DNA from: an uncultured Lutibacter sp.
GTDB lineage: Bacteria > Bacteroidota > Bacteroidia > Flavobacteriales > Flavobacteriaceae
DNA: 8,442 nt
Assembly: GCA_913061425.1 (NCBI GenBank)
Contig: CAJXUO010000039.1
Location: 1-8,442, forward strand
Direction: 5' to 3'
Shown here: positions 1 to 5,113 of the stretch, in pieces
Numbering within the stretch: the stretch's first letter is position 1
Layout: every line of letters begins with the position of its first letter
The notes under the pieces: generated by a model
Databases searched by the model: none
What the model was told of the DNA's origin: nothing
Seen by the model: the letters and a program-made list of their open reading frames with translations, nothing else
Made by a program: the position numbers and the translations under genes

Positions 1-1
1 A

Positions 2-685
2 GATGGTAAATGTGTGAGACTCTCAAAAGGAGATTATAACACAAAAATAATATACAATGAAAATCCGCTTGAAGTTGCTAAGGAATTTGAGGCTAACGGA
101 ATTCAATATTTGCATTTGGTAGATTTAGATGGCGCAAAATCAAAACAAATTATAAACCATAAAATATTAGAATTGATAGCCTCTAAAACAAACCTAAAAA
201 TAGATTTTGGAGGGGGATTAAAGTTAGATAAAGACCTAGAAATAGCATTTGAATGTGGTGCATCACAGATTACAGGTGGAAGCATAGCAGCCAATAATTC
301 TAAACTTTTTGAACAATGGATTTTAAATTACGGAAGCGAAAAAATCATTTTAGGAGCAGACTGTAATAACAGAAAAATTGCTACGAATGGTTGGTTAAAA
401 GAATCAGATCTAGATGTATTAGATTTTATTAAGTCATACCAAGAAAAAGGAATATTATATGTAATCTGTACTGATATTGCTAAAGATGGTATGCTGCAAG
501 GAACTTCTAACGATTTGTACAAAGAGATACTTAAAGAAACGAAAGTAAACTTGATTGCAAGTGGCGGTGTTTCTAGTATGGATGATTTACTATTACTAAA
601 AGAAATGGGCTGTGAAGGAGCAATTCTAGGCAAGGCGATTTATGAAGGGAATATTTCACTTAAAGAATTGCAGAAATTATGCTAA
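2..685 (+). CDS. hisA: HisA, ProFAR isomerase (5' end cut by window)
   Basis: HisA is the cytoplasmic isomerase that converts ProFAR to PRFAR by an Amadori rearrangement, the fourth step of histidine synthesis. The reading frame is open to the window edge and the first visible codons ([13 protein letters not shown]) match the HisA N-terminus from about residue 11. About ten codons, including the first catalytic Asp (about residue 8), therefore lie outside; the GTG at 14 is internal. Visible (beta/alpha)8-barrel landmarks are the phosphate-binding FGGGLK loop, the second catalytic Asp in LGADCNNR followed by [15 protein letters not shown], the second phosphate loop ASGGVSS, and [10 protein letters not shown] near the C-terminus. 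The stop lies inside hisF (ATGCTAA overlap), which implies translational coupling. Identity is secure from motifs and from the neighbours hisF and hisIE. Confidence 0.95.
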   Translation, partial: DGKCVRLSKGDYNTKIIYNENPLEVAKEFEANGIQYLHLVDLDGAKSKQIINHKILELIASKTNLKIDFGGGLKLDKDLEIAFECGASQITGGSIAANNSKLFEQWILNYGSEKIILGADCNNRKIATNGWLKESDLDVLDFIKSYQEKGILYVICTDIAKDGMLQGTSNDLYKEILKETKVNLIASGGVSSMDDLLLLKEMGCEGAILGKAIYEGNISLKELQKLC

Positions 686-1434
686 AGAAAAGAATTATTC
701 CGTGTTTAGATATCAAAGATGGAAGAACCGTAAAAGGTGTAAATTTTGTTGATATTCAAGATGCTGGTGATCCGATAGAGTTGGCTAAAACATATGTGCA
801 ACAAGGAGCAGATGAATTGGTTTTCTTAGATATAACAGCAACTATAGAAAAACGTGCAACGCTAATAGAATTGGTTAAAAAAATTGCTGAAGAAATTAAT
901 ATTCCGTTTACAGTAGGTGGTGGAATCAACTCGCTGGAAGACGCTGCAAGATTGATAAAAGCAGGAGCAGACAAAGTTAGTGTGAATTCGTCAGCAGTAA
1001 AGAATCCAAAATTGATTAAAGAGATTGCTGATAAATTTGGATCACAATGTATTGTTGTTGCAATTGATACAAAGTTGATAGAAAAGGATTGGATGGTTTT
1101 TGTGCATGGAGGAAGAACGATTACACCTTTAAAAACATTGGAATGGGTAAAAGAAGTTGAAGGGTTAGGAGCAGGAGAAATATTGCTTACGTCTATGAAT
1201 AATGACGGAACTAAGAGCGGTTTTGCATTAGATATAACTAGTAGTGTGAGTAATTCAATTAATATTCCTGTGATTGCTTCAGGAGGCGCTGGTTCAAAGG
1301 ACCATTTTGTAGATTTATTTAAAAATACGACTATAAGCGCAGGACTTGCAGCGAGTATTTTTCATTATGGAGAAATACCAATTCCTGAATTAAAAGAATA
1401 TTTGATAAAACAAAATATACCAATTAGAAAATAA
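679..1434 (+). CDS. hisF: HisF, imidazole glycerol phosphate synthase cyclase subunit
   Basis: HisF is the cyclase half of IGP synthase. With HisH (not in the window), which supplies ammonia from glutamine, it turns PRFAR into imidazole glycerol phosphate and AICAR in the cytoplasm. The 251-aa length is normal. The N-terminus [18 protein letters not shown] carries catalytic Asp11, and the second catalytic Asp falls at residue 130 (VVAIDTK), as in the family. Phosphate-binding loops are VGGGINS (about 79-85) and ASGGAGS, and SVNSSAV is also conserved. The ATG overlaps the hisA stop by 7 nt. Downstream, the usual tight spacing to hisIE is broken by an inverted-repeat element that begins 2 nt after the hisF stop. 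Confidence 0.97.
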   Translation: MLKKRIIPCLDIKDGRTVKGVNFVDIQDAGDPIELAKTYVQQGADELVFLDITATIEKRATLIELVKKIAEEINIPFTVGGGINSLEDAARLIKAGADKVSVNSSAVKNPKLIKEIADKFGSQCIVVAIDTKLIEKDWMVFVHGGRTITPLKTLEWVKEVEGLGAGEILLTSMNNDGTKSGFALDITSSVSNSINIPVIASGGAGSKDHFVDLFKNTTISAGLAASIFHYGEIPIPELKEYLIKQNIPIRK

Positions 1435-1435
1435 T

Positions 1436-1520
1436 ACTTCGACTCCGCTCAGTAACCGACTCAATATAAACTATATTGGAGTAATTGTGCTGAGTTATGG
1501 TCACTGAGCGGAGTCGAAGT
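1436..1520. repeat. Dispersed repeat with 18-nt inverted arms between hisF and hisIE
   Basis: The left arm ACTTCGACTCCGCTCAGT (1436-1453) is the exact reverse complement of the right arm ACTGAGCGGAGTCGAAGT (1503-1520), separated by 49 nt. The arms could pair as an 18-bp stem. A smaller hairpin sits inside: CAATATA (1462-1468) with TATATTG (1472-1478), extended by ACT/AGT across one bulged G. The arm sequence is one I recognise from memory as scattered through flavobacterial genomes, REP-like in form. It is clearly richer in G+C than its surroundings. No transposase is present here. Being inside the operon, the hairpin will be transcribed and could affect mRNA processing or the relative expression of hisIE; that effect is inferred. 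Confidence 0.9.
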
Positions 1521-1544
1521 GAAAAAACAATAAAAATAACACAC

Positions 1545-2132
1545 ATGAAAACAATAGATTTTACAAAAGGAGTTGGACTCGTTCCAGTAATTATACAGAA
1601 TGTAAATACGTTACAAGTATTAATGCTTGGTTATATGAATGAAGAAGCATATACTAAAACGAGCAAAGAAAATAGAGTTACTTTTTTCAGCCGAAGTAAA
1701 AATAGATTGTGGACAAAAGGGGAGGAGTCTGGTAATTTTTTAGCCGTAAAAGACATTCAGATTGACTGTGACAATGACACTATTTTAATTAAAGCAGTTC
1801 CAAAAGGACCAACATGTCATACAGGTTCAACGAGTTGTTTTAATGATGAAACTTCTAAAGGGTTTTTATACGAATTAGAACAAATAATTCATCAGCGAAT
1901 TGATGAAAATGATGAGGAGTCATATACCAATCAGTTATTCAAAAGGGGAATTAATAAAGTAGCACAGAAGGTAGGCGAAGAAGCAGTTGAATTGGTGATA
2001 GAAGCCAAAGATGACAATGCTAATTTATTTAAAAACGAAGCCGCAGATCTACTATACCACTATTTAATTTTATTAAAAGCCAAAGGTTTTAATCTGACTG
2101 ATATTGAGGAAATATTGAGGGAGAGAAATTAA
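1545..2132 (+). CDS. hisIE: HisIE, bifunctional PRA-CH / PRA-PH
   Basis: This bifunctional enzyme performs steps two and three of histidine synthesis: hydrolysis of PR-ATP to PR-AMP (HisE domain), then opening of the adenine ring to give ProFAR (HisI domain). With the ATG at 1545 the protein is 195 aa, normal for the fusion. The HisI domain (about 1-100) shows FFSRSKNRLWTKGEESGN, DCDND at 74-78 (metal-binding Asp and a Cys) and GPTCHTGSTSCF with Cys91 and Cys98, the expected zinc ligands. The HisE domain (about 106-195) shows KVGEEAVELVIEAK and NEAADLLYHYLILL. An upstream ATG at 1497 is in frame, but its 16 codons (MVTERSRSE...) are mostly translated repeat, so I reject it as the start. hisIE probably ends the operon. 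Confidence 0.95.
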   Translation: MKTIDFTKGVGLVPVIIQNVNTLQVLMLGYMNEEAYTKTSKENRVTFFSRSKNRLWTKGEESGNFLAVKDIQIDCDNDTILIKAVPKGPTCHTGSTSCFNDETSKGFLYELEQIIHQRIDENDEESYTNQLFKRGINKVAQKVGEEAVELVIEAKDDNANLFKNEAADLLYHYLILLKAKGFNLTDIEEILRERN

Positions 2133-2139
2133 TATTTTA

Positions 2140-2147
2140 TACTTTTG
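2140..2147 (+). promoter_or_regulatory. Possible -7 box TACTTTTG after hisIE
   Basis: TACTTTTG matches the Bacteroidota -7 consensus TAnnTTTG exactly. A TTG at 2114-2116, inside the end of hisIE, lies 23 nt upstream, the outer limit of the usual spacing. If real, it would give the AI-2E gene a leader of about 155 nt. The match is short and chance is likely in AT-rich DNA. It competes with the nearer candidate at 2270. Confidence 0.3.
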
Positions 2148-2158
2148 GATTTAACCCT

Positions 2159-2177
2159 TAGTAATTTAGGATTACTA
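2159..2177 (+). terminator. Weak hairpin downstream of the his operon
   Basis: TAGTAAT (2159-2165) and ATTACTA (2171-2177) form a perfect 7-bp stem around a 5-nt loop (TTAGG), 27 nt past the hisIE stop. The stem is AT-rich and no T-run follows, so it is at best a weak terminator. It is the only hairpin I noticed close behind hisIE. Confidence 0.25.
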
Positions 2178-2235
2178 TGATGGTGGTACTTAGTTTAATT
2201 TATATAAATATAAATTTAAATATTTTTAACAATCC

Positions 2236-2277
2236 AATCTTTTTTATGTTTATAATAAGTTAAGAGTTGTAATTTAG
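2236..2277 (+). promoter_or_regulatory. Promoter-like block upstream of the AI-2E family gene
   Basis: AATCTTTTTTAT (2236-2247) is followed after 22 nt by TAATTTAG (2270-2277), one mismatch from TAnnTTTG and preceded by TTG (TTGTAA). A block of the same design, including an identical AATCTTTTTTAT, lies upstream of the MATE gene. The -7-like box ends 33 nt before the ATG at 2311. There is no TTG at the normal -33 position; the T-tract may take that place, which is inference. Confidence 0.4.
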
Positions 2278-2292
2278 TCAATTGTTATAAAA

Positions 2293-2302
2293 GAGTTAAC
2301 TC
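2293..2302. promoter_or_regulatory. 10-bp palindrome GAGTTAACTC before the AI-2E gene
   Basis: GAGTTAACTC is a perfect 10-bp palindrome between the -7-like box and the start codon, ending 8 nt before the ATG. It could be an operator half-set or a chance palindrome. No regulator gene is in the window. Confidence 0.2.
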
Positions 2303-2310
2303 CAAAAGTT

Positions 2311-3396
2311 ATGAAAGAAGAAAACGCTATAAAAGACTTGAAAACAACGAATAAATTGTTGTTGATTATTGTTATTCCGCTGATTTTTTACCTGCTAAAA
2401 TTACTCTCTTTTATATTCATTCCGCTTATTTTATCAATGTTTATTGCGTTGTTATTGACACCAATAATGAGATTATTATCGATGATAAAAGTACCTAAAC
2501 CTATAAGTGTTTTTATTGTAGTTTTAGTTGTTTTAGGGTTTTTGAGGCTGGGAGGAGAGTTGGTACAACTGTCTAGTAATGAAATACTTTCTAGCGATAG
2601 TATGTTTTTTGAAAAGGCAGAAACGAAACTCATTGACTTAATTGTTTCTATAGAAGACGTTTTTGGAATAGAAAGATTGGAAAATGAAAGTGTGATAAAA
2701 TATTACTTCCAAAGTGATAATATTTTAGAGAGTTTTGGGTCTACATTTAATTTTATAAAACAGACACTCTCAATGACTTTAATGACTGCTTTTTTTGTTG
2801 TTCTATTGCTTTCTGAGTCAATAAATTTTGAAAGAATGATGAGCACAACTATTTTTAATAGTAAGTATTCATCAATAAAAACATTTATAAAAATAGAAAA
2901 AGATATCATTAAGTTTGTTAAAGTTAAATTTTTAGTGAGTCTATTTACTGGAATTGGTTTTAGTCTTGCATGTTTATATTTTGATATTAGTTTTCCTATT
3001 TTTTGGGGGTTATTTGCATTTTTAATCAACTTTGTACAAATGATTGGTTCGGTTATTTCTGTCTTAATATTGTCTTTATTTGCTTTTGTAGAAATAGACC
3101 CATCAAGTACATTATTACTTTTTATTCTTGCTATTACCTTAGTTCAAGTTATTATGGGAGGGATTTTAGAGCCTGTATTTATGGGAAAAACCTTTTCGTT
3201 AAACATTATTACAGTTTTAATTATGTTGATGCTTTGGGGATATATTTGGGGAGTTCCTGGATTGATACTATCTATACCAATTACGGTAGTTATTAAGATA
3301 ATTCTCGAACAGTTTCCGAACACTAGAGTTATTGCTGGTCTTATGTCTGGACATGGAAAAGAAGTGAAAATTACTTGGAAGAAAAAAGTGAGTTAA
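2311..3396 (+). CDS. AI-2E family transporter (inner-membrane permease)
   Basis: This 361-aa protein is a polytopic inner-membrane protein of the AI-2E transport family (TqsA/YdiK/PerM type, Pfam PF01594). Members export varied small molecules or ions, and the name does not establish transport of autoinducer-2. The layout is typical: two hydrophobic segments at about 17-50, one at 64-80, a polar region at about 85-145, a segment at 150-170, a polar region with Lys-rich KIEKDIIKFVKVK, then a C-terminal membrane block (about 205-335). Family motifs are FLINFVQMIGS (237-247) and GGILEPVFMGK followed by LMLWGYIWGVPGLILSIPI (about 283-324). In the first motif Gln243 stands where most relatives have Pro (NFIPxIG). 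The gene seems monocistronic with its own promoter region. The substrate is unknown. Confidence 0.85.
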   Translation: MKEENAIKDLKTTNKLLLIIVIPLIFYLLKLLSFIFIPLILSMFIALLLTPIMRLLSMIKVPKPISVFIVVLVVLGFLRLGGELVQLSSNEILSSDSMFFEKAETKLIDLIVSIEDVFGIERLENESVIKYYFQSDNILESFGSTFNFIKQTLSMTLMTAFFVVLLLSESINFERMMSTTIFNSKYSSIKTFIKIEKDIIKFVKVKFLVSLFTGIGFSLACLYFDISFPIFWGLFAFLINFVQMIGSVISVLILSLFAFVEIDPSSTLLLFILAITLVQVIMGGILEPVFMGKTFSLNIITVLIMLMLWGYIWGVPGLILSIPITVVIKIILEQFPNTRVIAGLMSGHGKEVKITWKKKVS

Positions 3397-3430
3397 TTAC
3401 GTATTCTTAAAACCAAACAAGTTTTCAATA

Positions 3431-3451
3431 TTCTAATCTTTTTTATTAGAA
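3431..3451 (+). terminator. 7-bp hairpin with CTTTTTT loop after the AI-2E gene
   Basis: TTCTAAT (3431-3437) pairs perfectly with ATTAGAA (3445-3451) around a CTTTTTT loop. It lies 35 nt after the AI-2E family stop and could be a weak terminator, but its T-run is in the loop rather than after the stem. The same bases form the upstream half of the promoter-like block of the MATE gene, so the two readings compete. Confidence 0.25.
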
Positions 3452-3475
3452 AACAATTAGAGAATTGTAACTTCG
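3435..3475 (+). promoter_or_regulatory. Promoter-like block upstream of the MATE gene
   Basis: AATCTTTTTTAT (3435-3446) followed after 21 nt by TAACTTCG (3468-3475), one mismatch from TAnnTTTG. This repeats the design upstream of the AI-2E gene with nearly the same spacing, and both share TTGTAA at the -7 box. Transcription would start near 3480-3482, leaving a leader of only about 15 nt before the TTG start at 3497. Confidence 0.4.
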
Positions 3476-3484
3476 AAAATTCAA

Positions 3485-3493
3485 ATGAATTAA
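3485..3493 (+). other. Two-codon mini-ORF (ATG AAT TAA) in frame with the MATE start
   Basis: ATG AAT TAA occupies 3485-3493 and is in the same frame as the MATE TTG at 3497, with one codon (CCA) between. Removing the 12 nt from 3491 to 3502 would rejoin ATG AAT to CTT AGT, giving the same N-terminus MNLS from an ATG. This suggests either a small insertion that displaced the original ATG, or a mini-ORF followed by re-initiation. What is seen is the sequence; the history is inferred. Confidence 0.45.
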
Positions 3494-3496
3494 CCA

Positions 3497-4882
3497 TTGA
3501 ATCTTAGTAATTACACATCAGAATTTAAAACCAATTTAAAACTTTCAGCGCCTGTTATTATGGGGATGTTGGGACATACTTTTGTTGGTTTGGTTGATAA
3601 TATTATGGTTGGTCAATTAGGATCTGCTGAATTAGCAGCAGTTTCTTTAGGTAACAGTTTTGTATTTATTGCAATGTCATTAGGAATTGGTTTTTCTACT
3701 GCAATTACCTCTTTAACTGCAGAAGCAGATACAGGAAATAATGCTGTAAAAGCGAAAGCAACTTTTAAAAACGGCCTATTTTTATGTACAGCATTAGGAA
3801 TCGTATTATTTCTTGCAGTACTATTAGCAAAGCCATTGATGTATTATTTGGATCAACCAGAAGAGGTTGTTCAATTGGCAATTCCATATTTAAATTTAGT
3901 AGCGTTTTCATTATTTCCACTCATCGTTTTTCAAGGTTTTAAACAGTTTGCAGATGGTTTGTCAATGACACGTTATCCAATGTATGCAACCTTAATTGCA
4001 AACGTTGTAAATGTTATTTTAAACTACGTCTTAATCTTCGGTAAATTTGGTTTTCCTGAATTAGGAATTGTAGGTGCTGCTTATGGAACCTTGATTTCAA
4101 GGTTTGTAATGCTACTGTATTTATGGTGGCTATTACGAGGAAAAGAAAAATCTAAAGCGTTGGTTACCAATATTAAATTCTTTGTGTTAGACGGTGTAGT
4201 CATTAAAAAAATATTGAGTTTAGGATTTCCTGGAGCTATGCAAATGTTTTTTGAAGTTGCCATCTTTACAAGTGCCATTTGGTTAAGCGGGACACTTGGT
4301 AAAAACCCACAAGCAGCAAATCAAATAGCATTGAACTTGTCATCAATGACATTTATGGTTGCTATGGGAATGGGTGTTGCAGCAACGGTTAGAGTTGGAA
4401 ATCAAAAGGGATTAAAAAACTTTAAAGAGTTGAGACGTATAGCGTTTTCAATATTTTTACTAACCTTAATTTTGTCTACTATTTTTGCAGCTTGTTTCTG
4501 GATTTTGAATTCAATATTACCAACCTTTTATGTAGATTTAAATGATGCTGCTAACTTTGCAGACAATACAGAGTTAATATCAATTGCATCAAAATTATTG
4601 TTGGCTGCAGCAATATTTCAAATTTCGGATGGAATACAAGTTGTTGTTTTAGGAGCTTTACGAGGATTACAAGATGTAAAGATTCCAACTTTGATTACAT
4701 TTGTATCTTATTGGTTGATAGGTTTTCCTGTAAGTTATTATTTAGGAAAAGAAGAGAGTTATGCAAGTTTTGGAATTTGGCTAGGATTATTAGCAGGTTT
4801 AACATCAGCAGCAATATTATTATCGATACGATTTAACTATTTAACAAATAAATTAATTTTAGAGAAGCATGGAACTACCTAA
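3497..4882 (+). CDS. MATE family multidrug/cation antiporter (NorM-like)
   Basis: This 461-aa, 12-TM inner-membrane protein belongs to the MATE superfamily, NorM-like branch, which exports drugs or metabolites in exchange for Na+ or H+. The first repeat starts with LKLSAPVIMGMLGHTFVGLVDNIMVGQLG; Asp34 sits in the VDNIMVG motif where NorM-type pumps have a conserved acidic residue. Other family marks are AELAAVSLGNS, GFKQFADGLSMTRYPM, NVVNVILNYVLIFGKFGFPELGIVGAAYGT and, in the second half, LGFPGAMQMFFEVAIF, AANQIALNLSSMTFMVAMGMGVAATVRVGNQ and VVLGALRGLQDVKIP. The start is TTG at 3497, because an in-frame TAA lies at 3491; starting at a later Met would cut into the first helix. The last 14 nt overlap the next gene. 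The substrate cannot be told from sequence. Confidence 0.92.
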   Translation: MNLSNYTSEFKTNLKLSAPVIMGMLGHTFVGLVDNIMVGQLGSAELAAVSLGNSFVFIAMSLGIGFSTAITSLTAEADTGNNAVKAKATFKNGLFLCTALGIVLFLAVLLAKPLMYYLDQPEEVVQLAIPYLNLVAFSLFPLIVFQGFKQFADGLSMTRYPMYATLIANVVNVILNYVLIFGKFGFPELGIVGAAYGTLISRFVMLLYLWWLLRGKEKSKALVTNIKFFVLDGVVIKKILSLGFPGAMQMFFEVAIFTSAIWLSGTLGKNPQAANQIALNLSSMTFMVAMGMGVAATVRVGNQKGLKNFKELRRIAFSIFLLTLILSTIFAACFWILNSILPTFYVDLNDAANFADNTELISIASKLLLAAAIFQISDGIQVVVLGALRGLQDVKIPTLITFVSYWLIGFPVSYYLGKEESYASFGIWLGLLAGLTSAAILLSIRFNYLTNKLILEKHGTT

Positions 4883-5096
4883 TTTTTTAATGGGAGACAA
4901 TACAGATCATCAAGATGCAATTTTTGTAATTCATACTGAATATCCACGTTTTATTATCAATTTGGTTGATGATGAAATAGAATGGTTTGAATCACTAGAA
5001 AGAAATGATGAAGATGAATTGGCAATTGAAGTTGCTGGATTAATAGAAGAAGCAAGTGCTTTTTATGACAGGGAAATGAAACGTTATCAAGATTAG
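4869..5096 (+). CDS. Small acidic conserved protein of unknown function
   Basis: This 75-aa protein starts inside the end of the MATE gene (14-nt overlap, +1 frame relative to it), so it is probably translated by coupling. It is strongly acidic (for example DDEIEWFESLERNDEDELAIEV) and has no signal peptide or membrane segment, which suggests a soluble cytoplasmic protein. The N-terminal half (IFVIHTEYPRFIINLVDDEIEWF) looks like beta strands; the C-terminal half (LAIEVAGLIEEASAFYDREMKRY) looks like one amphipathic helix. From memory, similar short proteins beginning MELPNF occur in other Flavobacteriaceae, but I know no function for them. A role linked to the pump is only suggested by position. 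It is real by length, overlap and protein-like composition. Confidence 0.8.
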   Translation: MELPNFLMGDNTDHQDAIFVIHTEYPRFIINLVDDEIEWFESLERNDEDELAIEVAGLIEEASAFYDREMKRYQD

Positions 5097-5097
5097 T

Positions 5098-5113
5098 AAA
5101 GTAATCTTACTTT
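5098..5113. terminator. Short palindrome between convergent genes
   Basis: AAAGTAA-TC-TTACTTT is a perfect inverted repeat in the 10-nt gap between the small acidic gene and mutS2, and it includes the mutS2 stop codon. As RNA it would be a 6-bp AT-only stem with a 4-nt loop. No T-run follows on either strand, so a bidirectional terminator role is weakly supported. Confidence 0.25.

Noticed and set aside
1497..1544. ATG at 1497 as the true start of hisIE
   Set aside because: The first codons are the translated repeat arm (VTERSRSE); HisIE homology and normal length begin at the ATG at 1545.
2205..2230. AT-rich tract before the AI-2E gene as a replication origin or UP element
   Set aside because: It is only A/T-rich, with no repeated boxes or symmetry beyond chance and no origin-linked genes nearby.
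3003..3296. 97-aa reading frame in another + frame within the AI-2E gene
   Set aside because: It lies wholly inside the well-supported transporter gene, and its Tyr/Cys-rich composition is typical of an out-of-frame reading.
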